Part shown: positions 1 through 8,622 of the stretch, piece after piece
Position numbering within the stretch: position 1 is the stretch's first letter
Layout of the letters: every line of letters starts with the position of its first letter
From: JAAYJS01 sp964346185
GTDB lineage: Bacteria; Bacillota; Clostridia; Eubacteriales; Eubacteriaceae
NCBI GenBank assembly: GCA_964346185.1
Contig: CAYFTR010000002.1
Coordinates: forward strand, 62,001 to 126,000
Reading direction: 5' to 3'
DNA length: 64,000 bases
The notes under the pieces: generated by a model
The model's input: only the letters and a program-made list of their open reading frames with translations
Told to the model about the DNA's origin: nothing
Database searches by the model: none
Program-made: the position numbers and the translations under genes

Positions 1-493
1 TTGAATACACTTGTAAATATTTCTCCATAATCCGGTAAGGAACGGAATATGTAAGGGTTAGTTTTTCTTTTTCATCTGAAAGCTTTTCAATTTCCAATGC
101 CGGCGAGGTTTTCTGACGCAACAAACCTCGCAAAACACCGTTAATAAACCCTTTAAGTTTCGGTTTAAATTTTTGTGCGGTTTTTACCGCTTCGTTAACA
201 GCGGCATAGGTCGGTATTCTGTCCAAGTAATAAAATTGGTACAGGGCTATGCGTAAAATGACAATCGCCTCTCTGTCTATTTTTTTAAGAGGTCTTTTGA
301 CCCCTTTGCTAATCATAAAATCCAAAGCCATTCGGTTTTGTAACACGCCGTATACCAAGGTTGTAAACAGGCGGGCATCTTCTTCCGTCATGGATTTTTC
401 AGCCAAAACTTTCTGCACTTCTTCATTGGAAAAGGCCTTGCCACCGTCTATCGACAGCAAGACCTTGTAAGCTTTTCTTCTCGGGTTTTCCAT
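1..493 (-). CDS. rsmB: 16S rRNA m5C967 methyltransferase RsmB, N-terminal part only
   Basis: Partial gene cut by the window start; about 164 N-terminal codons are visible. The translated piece (start MENPRRKAYKVL, later YQFYYLDRIPTYAAVNEAV) is the NusB-like RNA-binding domain that precedes the SAM-dependent methyltransferase domain of RsmB. The family methylates C967 of 16S rRNA. The catalytic domain lies outside the window. The ATG at 491-493 shares one base with the stop codon of the upstream peptidase gene (TAATG), so translation is probably coupled. Position after fmt fits the usual Firmicutes order. NusB itself is the alternative, but the sequence already runs past NusB length and the operon context favours RsmB. 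Confidence 0.85.
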   Translation of the reverse strand, partial: MENPRRKAYKVLLSIDGGKAFSNEEVQKVLAEKSMTEEDARLFTTLVYGVLQNRMALDFMISKGVKRPLKKIDREAIVILRIALYQFYYLDRIPTYAAVNEAVKTAQKFKPKLKGFINGVLRGLLRQKTSPALEIEKLSDEKEKLTLTYSVPYRIMEKYLQVYS

Positions 494-1185
494 TAGCGTC
501 TACTATTCCTCAAAGCGACTAAACGAACCAAGTTTAATAATGCCGTTACCATAGAGGCGACATAGGTCAGAGCGGCGGCAGATAAAACTTTTTTTACACC
601 GCGGTTTTCCTCTTCGGTGACGATGTAGTTTTGTTCTAGAATTTTCATCGCCTGAGCGGAGGCATTAAATTCGACTGGCAGGGTAACGACATAAAAAACT
701 AAAGCGACTATAAATAATAAAATACCCAAATTCATTAAAGTCATACCCAGGTTACCGCTACCCATAAAAAGGCCGATTAAAAACAACGGCCAGGAGGCGG
801 TTGATGCGATATTGCTGATGGGTACAATAAAGTTTCTGAAACGTAAGGGTGCATAGTCGTTGGCATCTTGTAGCGCATGACCGGTTTCGTGTGCTGCTAT
901 ACCCACTGCAGCAATGCTGTTATTGTTTGCAACACCCTGAGACAGGCGTAATATTTTAGTACGGGGGTCATAGTGATCCGTTAATTCGCCCGCTACCTGT
1001 TCAACGCGTACGTGAAACAAACCGTTGGCATCCAATATTTGTCGTGCCGCCTGGGTACCTGTTAAACCGTTTTGAGTTCGCACCTGAGAATATTTATTGT
1101 AGGCGGATCTCACCTTTGATTGTGCAAAGGCGGCTAAAATCATGCCGGGTATTAAAATTATAAAGGTCCAATCATAAAAAAACAT
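493..1185 (-). CDS. Membrane zinc metallopeptidase (YugP-like)
   Basis: A 230-residue integral membrane protein of the neutral zinc metallopeptidase family typified by B. subtilis YugP. It carries an HETGH zinc motif (HExxH) at residues 99-103 in AAHETGHALQ. Hydrophobic segments lie at about 6-20, 118-140, 147-172 and 205-222, so the catalytic stretch sits between the first and second membrane segments. The physiological substrate of the family is unknown to me. It lies between fmt (11 bp away) and rsmB (1-bp overlap), a common Firmicutes arrangement. The family call is firm from motif and topology; the role is open. Confidence 0.85.
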   Translation of the reverse strand: MFFYDWTFIILIPGMILAAFAQSKVRSAYNKYSQVRTQNGLTGTQAARQILDANGLFHVRVEQVAGELTDHYDPRTKILRLSQGVANNNSIAAVGIAAHETGHALQDANDYAPLRFRNFIVPISNIASTASWPLFLIGLFMGSGNLGMTLMNLGILLFIVALVFYVVTLPVEFNASAQAMKILEQNYIVTEEENRGVKKVLSAAALTYVASMVTALLNLVRLVALRNSRR

Positions 1186-1196
1186 TTTTCAGCTCC

Positions 1197-2132
1197 TTAA
1201 TTTAAAAGCATTCCTTTTTCCAGATTTCGTCCGATTAAAAAGGGACGCACATCCATGCGTTTTTTTCCTGCTAATTGCACCTCTCTTAAAGATAAGGCAC
1301 CGTTACCGGTTTTAATAACAAGCCGTTCTTTCACATCAAGAACCGTTCCGGGCTTTTCTTTTCCCGAATAGGTGACGGCTTGACCTCCGAAACATTTAAG
1401 CTTAACACCGTCCAAGGTAGTATATGCACCGGGATAGGGGTCTGTTCCTTTAATTAAATTAACAATAGCTTCCGTTGTGTCTTCCCAATTAATTTTACCC
1501 GTATCTCTGTTGACTTTGTCAGCATATGTTGCTAAGGCTTCGTTTTGCTTTTGGGGAATAACGGTTCCGTTCACATAACCGTCGATAGTCTTAATAAGTA
1601 AGTTTGCCCCCATTTCGGCTAAGCGGTCATGAGCAATACCCACAGTTGTGTCTTCCCGAACTTTAAAGCTGTCTTTTGCCAACATATCACCGGTATCCAT
1701 CCCTGTATCCATCTTCATGATCGTAACGCCGATTTCGCTACAACCGTCAATTAACGCTCTATGAATTGGTGCGGCACCTCTATATTTCGGCAATAGAGAT
1801 CCGTGAATGTTTAAGGCACCGTATATGGGTATATTCAACAACTCGCGTGACAGTATTTGACCATAAGCCGCAACAACAAAAAGATCGGGCTTCATCTCTT
1901 TCAGTTTTTGTATAAACTTCGGATCTTTAACGTTTTCGGGCTGCAAAACAGGATATTTTAAAGTTAAGGCGGTTTCTTTTGCCGGTAAAAAAGATATCTT
2001 TTGTTTCCTGCCGCTGGGTTTGTCCGGTTGGGTGACTACAGCTAAAATCTCGTAGTCCGAGCGGGACAACGCTTTCAGCATGGCACATGAAAATTCGCTC
2101 GACCCGAACGCAATAATTCTAAGCTTGTTCAT
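1197..2132 (-). CDS. fmt: Methionyl-tRNA formyltransferase
   Basis: 311 residues, normal for the family. Fmt transfers a formyl group from 10-formyl-THF to initiator Met-tRNA in the cytosol. The N-terminal domain has the active-site motif N-x-H-x-S-L-L-P at 108-115 (NIHGSLLP) and the TGMDTGD stretch at 143-149 with the catalytic Asp. The C-terminal part (from about 208) is the OB-like tRNA-binding domain. The start overlaps the def 3' end by 14 bp, so def and fmt are translationally coupled, as expected for two enzymes that add and remove the same formyl group. Fmt also draws on the THF one-carbon pool that feeds the acetyl-CoA pathway. Confidence 0.96.
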   Translation of the reverse strand: MNKLRIIAFGSSEFSCAMLKALSRSDYEILAVVTQPDKPSGRKQKISFLPAKETALTLKYPVLQPENVKDPKFIQKLKEMKPDLFVVAAYGQILSRELLNIPIYGALNIHGSLLPKYRGAAPIHRALIDGCSEIGVTIMKMDTGMDTGDMLAKDSFKVREDTTVGIAHDRLAEMGANLLIKTIDGYVNGTVIPQKQNEALATYADKVNRDTGKINWEDTTEAIVNLIKGTDPYPGAYTTLDGVKLKCFGGQAVTYSGKEKPGTVLDVKERLVIKTGNGALSLREVQLAGKKRMDVRPFLIGRNLEKGMLLN

Positions 2133-2580
2133 TTTTTTGAGGTTCTATTGCTCTGTCTTTAAAAACAATACCGTTAATATGGTCGACTTCGTGACAAACC
2201 GCCCTTGCCAATAAGTCTTCACATTCCAACTCAACGGTTTCCAGATCCATGTTTTGATACCTGACAGTCACTTTTTCCGGTCTGGGCACCAACTCCATTA
2301 CTTCCGGGAAAGATAAACAGCCCTCCATTCCAGTTGCTTCGCCCTCCGTCGCGATGACTTCCGGGTTAAGCATGGTTATCGGTCCCTCGCCGATATCAAT
2401 AACGACGATACGTTTTAAAACGCCCACTTGGGGAGCGGCTAAGCCGACACCGTCGTATTCGTACATTGTGTCCAGCATATCTTGCTCCAATGTTTTGATT
2501 CGTTCATTGACTTCCGTTATTTCACGGGAATTTTTTCTTAGTATCGGATCATCATCGACCCGTAAATATCTGATTGCCAT
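2119..2580 (-). CDS. def: Peptide deformylase
   Basis: 153 residues. All three family motifs are present: GVGLAAPQ at 44-51, EGCLS at 86-90 with the metal-binding Cys88, and HEVDH at 130-134 with two metal-binding His and the catalytic Glu. The enzyme removes the N-formyl group from nascent proteins at the ribosome exit. It lies 10 bp after priA and overlaps fmt by 14 bp in one dense minus-strand operon. The C-terminal tail past the HExxH helix is short. Confidence 0.97.
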   Translation of the reverse strand: MAIRYLRVDDDPILRKNSREITEVNERIKTLEQDMLDTMYEYDGVGLAAPQVGVLKRIVVIDIGEGPITMLNPEVIATEGEATGMEGCLSFPEVMELVPRPEKVTVRYQNMDLETVELECEDLLARAVCHEVDHINGIVFKDRAIEPQKNEQA

Positions 2581-2590
2581 TCAATTTCTC

Positions 2591-4747
2591 CTATCCGCAT
2601 ATAGGGTTAATGTCTATGGAAACTTTAGAAGTAAAACCATAGCTTTCCCTTTTTTCTACAATTGATTCCATCGCATGATGAAATCTTTCTATTTTTTCCG
2701 TTTTAATCATTACAGTGGTTTTAAATTGGTCCCGACCACGCATTCTGGTCACGTTGGGTGATCGATAACATTCTAACCCTTTTTCCTTTAGCCAGTCGTA
2801 GAGTTTAGCCGTATCCTTAAGTAAATCTTTAGGTTGTTTGCCAAAGGTTGTTAATTGTATCAAATTACCGTAAGGCGGGTAACGTAGTAATTTTCTGAAA
2901 TTTATTTCTTCCCGATAGTAGTAATCGGCATTCTTTAAACCTTTAAGGACATAGTGGTCGATTTGATGGGTTTGTACCCACACATCCTTAACACTCGGTG
3001 CCAGAGTCCTCAACAAATTAAAAAATCGATAAGCTTGTTCCGCCGCTGTGTAATGGCTTCGGTTAAGCTCTATATCCGCTAACAATACACCCACCGTTTC
3101 GAGTGTGTCAGGATAATTAGAAAAGCGTAAGATTGCCGAAGAGCCAATTAATATTTGCCAATGTGATTGAATTTTTTTTATGCCTTGTCGGTAAGCTTTA
3201 TTGTTTTGTGTGTCTCGAGCATCTAAGGTTAAAGTACGGTACTCAGGATAACGCTCATTAAAAATTTCCGACAATCGGTCGATGCCCAACCCCACAGGGC
3301 CATACCCTTTACTATGGTGGCATTGGGGACAAACACCTGTCAGTTTTTTTGTGTGCGCGCAATAAGGGCAATAGAGCAAATGGTTCGGTTTATCGTATTT
3401 ATACGCTACCCCACAATCCGGACATTTTTCGACGTAACCGCAGTTTTTACAAAAAACATAAGCAGCGTAGCCCGTTGCGTTTAATAAAAATACCGTTTGT
3501 TTTCCCGCCGACAGATTACTTTCGAGTTTTTCCCTTAATGCTTTGCTTAAAAAATCCAAATTACCCCGGCGTATTTCTAACGCCATATCCACGATGTGAG
3601 TTTGTGGCATCAAGGCTTTTTCCATACAAGTAATTTCACGCCATTTTTTGTCGACTAATTGTTTATCACTTCTGATTGCTTTTACTTCTTCTAAAAAAAC
3701 AACTTCGGTGTGCGGGTTATCCGATTGCCAGCGAGTTGCCAAAGTAATGATGTCGTATTTCGGCATTTGTGGCACGGTATATGAAGGGTCGTTGGCTTCG
3801 TCTATGATAATCGTTTCTAAGTGATGAAAGGGCAAAAAAAATGCGGAACGTGTACCGATAACCACCCGCGTATGCCCGTGAGCAACTTCTTGATAAATGC
3901 GATACTTTTCTTCTTGAGGTAAACCGCTGTGATAAAATGACACAAGCGTTCCGAACATATCTGTGAACGCTTTACGGTAGTGGGTTATATAATTACTTTC
4001 TGCCAGTAAACACACCAGTTGTCCTTGTGCCTTTTGTAAGGTTTCCTGAATTATACGGGTGTAAAATGCTTGGCGGATATCTCCTTTAGGGCAACAAATA
4101 TAAAGGGGCGTCTCGTGCTCTTTTATTGAAACCAGGCGGTCGTACAAATCGGACGGTGTCGGATTGGTTATATGTATCCGAGGTCTTTGGTAAGACTCGG
4201 CTACTTCATGGTAGCGTTCGATAAAGCCCTTTTTTTCCAAATTGGCAATACTTGCCGTGTTACCCGCCACAGCGACCAACGCCTTCCGGCTGACGTCCGA
4301 TTGTTTTAATAATGCCATAATCCGTTGTTGCACCGAACCCGATACCGCTTCGTCTTTTACCAATCTGTAATATTGGGCGGACTTTCGATACGCTTTGGTT
4401 CCGTTTACGGTTTTTACCGTTTTAACCGGTGCGCTGAACAAATTTAACGCTTCATAAAATAAACACCCATAATAGCGATGAATAAAGTGACACAACTTAA
4501 TTTGTGCCTCATTTAAAATTGGTTGAATATCGATACGATCCTGTATTTCTTTTATTTTTTCTCCATAGTCCGAATTTTTTTTTAAAGCTATTACAAAGGC
4601 TTCGTAGGGTTTGTTTCCCTTTCCAAAAGGTACCGTCACCCGTATGCCTTTTTTAATTTGCCCTGACAGCCGATCGGGTATTCGGTAATCGAAGGGACGG
4701 TCTATCTTTTTGCTTTTTTGTCGTAAATAAACTTCCGCTATATCCAC
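2591..4747 (-). CDS. priA: Primosomal protein PriA with degenerate helicase motifs
   Basis: 718 residues that align end to end with PriA by eye: N-terminal 3'-DNA-binding domain (about 1-105), winged-helix region, helicase lobe 1 (about 215-350), lobe 2 with embedded zinc module, and C-terminal domain. All eight zinc-ligand cysteines are present (CKNC, CPDC, CPYC, CPQC between about 433 and 476). The ATPase motifs are not: the Walker A site reads CPKGDIRQAFY (about 219-229) with no GxGKT, the DEEH box is DEAN (316-319), the SATPS position reads LEEVK, the GTQMIAKGHDFP region reads GSSAILRFSNYP (535-546), and the QVAGRAGR motif is LLRTLAPS. A helicase-inactive loader of the replication-restart primosome is inferred. 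In B. subtilis PriA works with DnaD/DnaB. Neighbours are rpoZ (6 bp) and def. Confidence 0.88.
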   Translation of the reverse strand: MDIAEVYLRQKSKKIDRPFDYRIPDRLSGQIKKGIRVTVPFGKGNKPYEAFVIALKKNSDYGEKIKEIQDRIDIQPILNEAQIKLCHFIHRYYGCLFYEALNLFSAPVKTVKTVNGTKAYRKSAQYYRLVKDEAVSGSVQQRIMALLKQSDVSRKALVAVAGNTASIANLEKKGFIERYHEVAESYQRPRIHITNPTPSDLYDRLVSIKEHETPLYICCPKGDIRQAFYTRIIQETLQKAQGQLVCLLAESNYITHYRKAFTDMFGTLVSFYHSGLPQEEKYRIYQEVAHGHTRVVIGTRSAFFLPFHHLETIIIDEANDPSYTVPQMPKYDIITLATRWQSDNPHTEVVFLEEVKAIRSDKQLVDKKWREITCMEKALMPQTHIVDMALEIRRGNLDFLSKALREKLESNLSAGKQTVFLLNATGYAAYVFCKNCGYVEKCPDCGVAYKYDKPNHLLYCPYCAHTKKLTGVCPQCHHSKGYGPVGLGIDRLSEIFNERYPEYRTLTLDARDTQNNKAYRQGIKKIQSHWQILIGSSAILRFSNYPDTLETVGVLLADIELNRSHYTAAEQAYRFFNLLRTLAPSVKDVWVQTHQIDHYVLKGLKNADYYYREEINFRKLLRYPPYGNLIQLTTFGKQPKDLLKDTAKLYDWLKEKGLECYRSPNVTRMRGRDQFKTTVMIKTEKIERFHHAMESIVEKRESYGFTSKVSIDINPICG

Positions 4748-4753
4748 AACCGA

Positions 4754-5116
4754 TCAGTCCAAAATAATATCCTCTATCATCACATCACCGATTAAATCCG
4801 ATTGCAATGCCTCCAGTTGCTCATTTTCTTCGGGAATTTCCTGTTGGTCGGTATCCGATTCCGTTACCGCCTGTTTCGGCAAATCGTCGATATGACAAAT
4901 ATGTACCAGGTCTTCAGAGATTTCCGCTGTCGCAACGGACACTGCATTGTCGATATCAATTTGTATCAATGCATCGTCGCCGTCGGTAATTTCTCTGGCA
5001 CGTTTAGCCGCCGCCAATACCAATGCGTATTTGTTTCCCGCTTTTTCAATTAAAGAATTAATTGCCGGATAGCGCATGCCTTTAGAAATGTATTCCTGTA
5101 ATTTTTTTTCGTCCAT
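4754..5116 (-). CDS. rpoZ: RNA polymerase omega subunit
   Basis: 120 residues. The N-terminal half (GMRYPAINSLIEKAGNKYAL, then AKRAREI) is the conserved omega fold that clamps the beta-prime C-terminus. The remaining half is an acidic, Glu/Gln-rich tail, longer than in the roughly 70-residue Firmicutes versions. It sits between gmk (2 bp) and priA (6 bp). The coaBC gene often found between rpoZ and priA in Firmicutes is absent. Confidence 0.92.
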   Translation of the reverse strand: MDEKKLQEYISKGMRYPAINSLIEKAGNKYALVLAAAKRAREITDGDDALIQIDIDNAVSVATAEISEDLVHICHIDDLPKQAVTESDTDQQEIPEENEQLEALQSDLIGDVMIEDIILD

Positions 5117-5118
5117 TG

Positions 5119-5757
5119 TTACCTCTTTAAAATTTCCAATACGTGGTTGATCAGTCGTTCCGTTCTACATTTTTCCGCCGTAATAATTGCTGTTACCTGT
5201 TGTGCCGCTTTATGTTTGTCTTCGTTGATGACAATATATGAGTAATCGTCGGCATTGGTCATTTCTTCGTAGGCACAAGCCAAACGACGTTCCATTTCTT
5301 CTTCGGTTTCCGTACCTCTGTAACGAATACGTCGCTTTAATTCTTCCATAGAAGGCGGTGCAATAAAAATATACACCGCTTTTTTATATGTTTTACGAAT
5401 TTGTGCCGCACCTTGAATATCAATTTCTAAAATCACATCGTACCCTTGGTCGAGCATATTTTCAACATAATCTTTTGGCGTACCGTAATAATTGCCGTGA
5501 ACTTTAGCATATTCCAAATACATGTTGTCGTCGATTCTCTTTTCAAAGTTTTCGACGGATCGGTAAAAGTAGTCGATCCCTTCTCTTTCCATCGGTCGAG
5601 GATTACGTGTGGTGTCCGATACGGAGAATTTTATATCCGGACAGTATTGGTGCACCAATTGGGTTACTGTACCCTTTCCTGCACAGGACGGTCCGGATAT
5701 GACAATTAAACAGCCCTTTTCTTTTTTGAAAAATTGTGCGTCATTTTGCTCAGTCAT
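5119..5757 (-). CDS. gmk: Guanylate kinase
   Basis: 212 residues. Phosphorylates GMP to GDP using ATP. The P-loop GPSCAGKGT is at 22-30 (Cys where many family members have Gly), followed by the GMP-binding stretch SVSDTTRNPRPMEREGIDYFY-like region at about 46-66 and ILEIDIQGAAQIR. It is 18 bp downstream of yicC and 2 bp upstream of rpoZ, the standard cluster. The remA (DUF370) gene that usually separates yicC from gmk in Firmicutes is missing. Confidence 0.96.
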   Translation of the reverse strand: MTEQNDAQFFKKEKGCLIVISGPSCAGKGTVTQLVHQYCPDIKFSVSDTTRNPRPMEREGIDYFYRSVENFEKRIDDNMYLEYAKVHGNYYGTPKDYVENMLDQGYDVILEIDIQGAAQIRKTYKKAVYIFIAPPSMEELKRRIRYRGTETEEEMERRLACAYEEMTNADDYSYIVINEDKHKAAQQVTAIITAEKCRTERLINHVLEILKR

Positions 5758-5775
5758 GCTTACCTCGTTTCAAAT

Positions 5776-6657
5776 TTACTCGATATTCTGAATTTGCTCT
5801 CTGATTTTTTCTATATCGCTTTTTATATTTACCACCTGTTCGGAGATATGAATACAATTGGATTTTGATCCGATGGTGTTAATTTCCCGGTTCATTTCCT
5901 GTACAAGAAAATCCAACTTCCGTCCAACCGGTCCCACTTGATTTTCCGATATTTCTCTAAAACGCATCAAGTGTACTTGAAGTCTGGTCAACTCTTCATC
6001 TATGGCCAAACGATCCGCCATAATGGCTACCTCTGTCATAATACGTTGTTCATCGAGGGCATCCGCTTCTGTTAAGTCCTTTATTTTTTTTCGCAATTCC
6101 TCACTGTAGGATTTAAGCATTTCCGGTGCTTTTTCTGAAATAAGAAATGTCCTATCTTCGATTTCGGTGCAATGTGCCAACATATTATTTTTCAGTTTTT
6201 CGCCTTCTGAAACTCTGCTTTTCTCCACTTCCCTTACACATTGTAACAACACCGGCTCCATTGTTTTCCACAAATCTTCCATATCGTTATGTTTTTCTTT
6301 TGTGGTGATAACATCCGGATAATTCGCAATTAACTCGACGTTAAAATGAGGTTGAATTCTTGCATCACTTTCCATGATTTCGCTAATCACACCGATATAA
6401 GCTTCCGCCAACTTTTGATTGTATACCAATTCAATCGCAGTTTCTGTCAAAGACTTGTATTTGATAAAAACTTCAATGCGTCCTCTTAAAAGCGATTTGC
6501 CGATACAATTGCGTACTTTGTCTTCAATGGCATTGAGGGTTCTGGGCATTTTTATAAAAAAATCTTGATAGCGATGATTGACAGTACGTATTTCTATTGA
6601 TAATTCTGTATTTTCATCTCGAAAGTCCGTCCGACCGAAACCTGTCATGCTTCTCAT
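5776..6657 (-). CDS. yicC: YicC-family endoribonuclease
   Basis: 293 residues. Begins with the family signature MRSMTGFGR and ends with the conserved C-terminal NREINTIGSKSN plus a terminal helix. E. coli YicC is reported as an endoribonuclease (RNase) affecting sRNA/mRNA turnover; the role in Firmicutes is less certain. A strong ribosome site (AGGAGGG) precedes the ATG. This is the first gene of the dense operon that runs to rsmB, and it is divergent from rqcH. Confidence 0.9.
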   Translation of the reverse strand: MRSMTGFGRTDFRDENTELSIEIRTVNHRYQDFFIKMPRTLNAIEDKVRNCIGKSLLRGRIEVFIKYKSLTETAIELVYNQKLAEAYIGVISEIMESDARIQPHFNVELIANYPDVITTKEKHNDMEDLWKTMEPVLLQCVREVEKSRVSEGEKLKNNMLAHCTEIEDRTFLISEKAPEMLKSYSEELRKKIKDLTEADALDEQRIMTEVAIMADRLAIDEELTRLQVHLMRFREISENQVGPVGRKLDFLVQEMNREINTIGSKSNCIHISEQVVNIKSDIEKIREQIQNIE

Positions 6658-6699
6658 TGGACCCTCCTCATTTGTTTATATTTAATTTATTATTTTATT

Positions 6700-6728
6700 A
6701 TTATCTCATTTTTTTTCAAATGATACAA
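6700..6728 (-). promoter_or_regulatory. Candidate sigma-A promoter for the yicC operon
   Basis: On the minus strand a GATAAT -10 (6705-6700) lies 17 bp from a weak TTGTAT -35 (6728-6723). The region is AT-rich and about 45 bp upstream of the yicC ATG. The -10 is good (5/6) but the -35 is poor (3/6). Confidence 0.4.
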
Positions 6729-6784
6729 GAAAAGCTTAATCTTTTGCAACTGTCATCACAGGTTTTCTTTATCTCCACTATAAC

Positions 6785-6813
6785 GTGACTTCATTGCACC
6801 TTTGGTGTATAAT
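6785..6813 (+). promoter_or_regulatory. Candidate sigma-A promoter for rqcH
   Basis: A perfect TATAAT -10 at 6808-6813 lies 17 bp after GTGACT (6785-6790, 4/6 match to TTGACA). It is 33 bp upstream of the rqcH ATG, which has a GAGAGGAG ribosome site. Confidence 0.65.
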
Positions 6814-6846
6814 GCAAAAATAGTTTAATATGAGAGAGGAGAACAT

Positions 6847-8622
6847 ATGCCTTTCGACGGAATTGTAACACACCATTTAGTTGAAGAATTAAACACATGT
6901 TTGGCCGGAGGTCGGATACGTAAAATCACACAACCGGAACAAGATGAAGTTCGTTTAACAATACATAACAATAAAGAAAATCATCAATTGCTATTAACCT
7001 GCAACGCCAACAGCCCCAGGGTTCATTTGACAAGTTTTAATAAGCCTAATCCCTTAACACCGCCTAATTTTTGTATGGTTCTCAGAAAGCATTTAAATAA
7101 CGGTATTGTGCAACGGGTATCACAGCATTTAACCGACCGTGTTGTCATTTTTGATATTCTGGTTAAAAACGATTATAACGATCTTATCATAAAACAACTT
7201 ATTGTTGAAATTATGGGTCGCAACGCCAATATTCTATTGATTAATCCCGAGGAAGATGTACCTATCATCATCGATGCGGTAAAAAAAGTCGGTTTGGCGG
7301 AGAACCGTTATCGACAAATTTATCCGGGACACCCTTACCTGGCACCGCCTTTAAACGATCGAATTTCTTTTTTTTCTGCCGACATTCAACATCTCGAAGA
7401 AAAGCTCGGTTCGGAAAGAAAAAGCACCCTCACCCAATTTTTTTTAAAACATTTTCTCGGCATCAGCCCAAGGGTTGTTGAAGAAGTTTGCTATCGCTGC
7501 GGGTTGGATTCCGACACTTATGTGACGGATCTCACCGTTAAAAAACGTGATTTTTTAATTAATAGTTTTATTGAAGTTATTCAAGAAGTTCAAAGTATTC
7601 CTTGTCCGAGTGTCTATTCGCACCAACGGGATGTCATTGATTTTTCTACACTACATTTAAAACATTTGCCCCAGGACAATTTAAAAACCTACGACACAGT
7701 CTGCGCCATGTTGGATGACTACTATTATCTAAGGGATAAACAACAACGCTATCGGACAAAGAGTCAAGCACTGTCCACCCGTTTGGATTCTTTGCTGAAG
7801 AAAGCCTATCGAAAGCAACAAAACCTGTTTCAGGATTTAAAACAAGCGGAAAAGGCCGATCGCTATAAATTATTTGGCGATTTGATTACCGCCAACATTC
7901 ACCTATTAAAAAAAGGTATGACCAAGGTATCCTTACCCAACTACTACGATCCGAATATGTCGGAAGTGGAAGTTCAATTAAAAATCAACGAAACACCTTC
8001 GCAAAATGCCCAACGTTTTTATAAACGTTACAACAAAGCAAAACGTGCAACAAATCTGTTGGCGGAACAATTGGAAATTGTAAAAGAACAAATCTACTAT
8101 TTGGAGAGTCTGTCCAATTCGGTTAAAAGTTCAACGGAATTAGAAGAACTATCAGAGATTCAGGAGGAGTTCAGACTTTCCGAATTTTCCCGAAAAAAGG
8201 GCTCTTATGATAAAAAGAACAAATCCGTTCAGCGTTCTAAGCCGATGCATTTTATCTCCTCGGAAGGGTTCGATATTTATGTCGGAAAAAACAATTATCA
8301 AAACGATACCATCTCCACCCGTATGGGCACGGATGAAGATTGCTGGCTGCACGTTAAAGATGCACCCGGTGCCCACGTTTTGATTGTTGCCGACGGACGG
8401 TTTATAACGGAACAAACCCTGCTGGAAGCCGGTCACCTGGCGGGCTATTACAGCCCCTCCAGACAATCGGAAAATATTCCCGTCGACTATGTGGAATACA
8501 AATATGTCAAAAAGCCCAATAAATCCAAACCGGGCATGGTGGTCTACACCCATCAAAACACCATGTATATCACACCCTCCAAAGCTGTTATCGAAGGCTT
8601 AAAACAAATTGCCGACGTTTAA
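6847..8622 (+). CDS. rqcH: Ribosome quality-control factor RqcH (NFACT / FbpA family)
   Basis: 591 residues. Domains by eye: NFACT-N (1 to about 200) starting MPFDGIVTHHLVEEL, a helix-hairpin-helix region, a long coiled coil (about 285-430), and the NFACT-R domain (about 465-575) with the RMGTDEDCWLHVKD core. The Asp97-Arg98 pair required for Ala-tRNA recruitment in B. subtilis RqcH is present at the same positions. The protein binds obstructed 50S subunits and adds C-terminal alanine tails to stalled peptides. It is one of only two plus-strand genes, divergent from yicC, and its stop overlaps the rluD stop by 4 bp, so the two are convergent with no terminator between them. Confidence 0.95.
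   Translation: MPFDGIVTHHLVEELNTCLAGGRIRKITQPEQDEVRLTIHNNKENHQLLLTCNANSPRVHLTSFNKPNPLTPPNFCMVLRKHLNNGIVQRVSQHLTDRVVIFDILVKNDYNDLIIKQLIVEIMGRNANILLINPEEDVPIIIDAVKKVGLAENRYRQIYPGHPYLAPPLNDRISFFSADIQHLEEKLGSERKSTLTQFFLKHFLGISPRVVEEVCYRCGLDSDTYVTDLTVKKRDFLINSFIEVIQEVQSIPCPSVYSHQRDVIDFSTLHLKHLPQDNLKTYDTVCAMLDDYYYLRDKQQRYRTKSQALSTRLDSLLKKAYRKQQNLFQDLKQAEKADRYKLFGDLITANIHLLKKGMTKVSLPNYYDPNMSEVEVQLKINETPSQNAQRFYKRYNKAKRATNLLAEQLEIVKEQIYYLESLSNSVKSSTELEELSEIQEEFRLSEFSRKKGSYDKKNKSVQRSKPMHFISSEGFDIYVGKNNYQNDTISTRMGTDEDCWLHVKDAPGAHVLIVADGRFITEQTLLEAGHLAGYYSPSRQSENIPVDYVEYKYVKKPNKSKPGMVVYTHQNTMYITPSKAVIEGLKQIADV

Noticed and set aside
249..470. Plus-strand frame of 73 codons at the window start
   Set aside because: It lies antisense to the clear NusB-like domain of rsmB; no ribosome site or family match.
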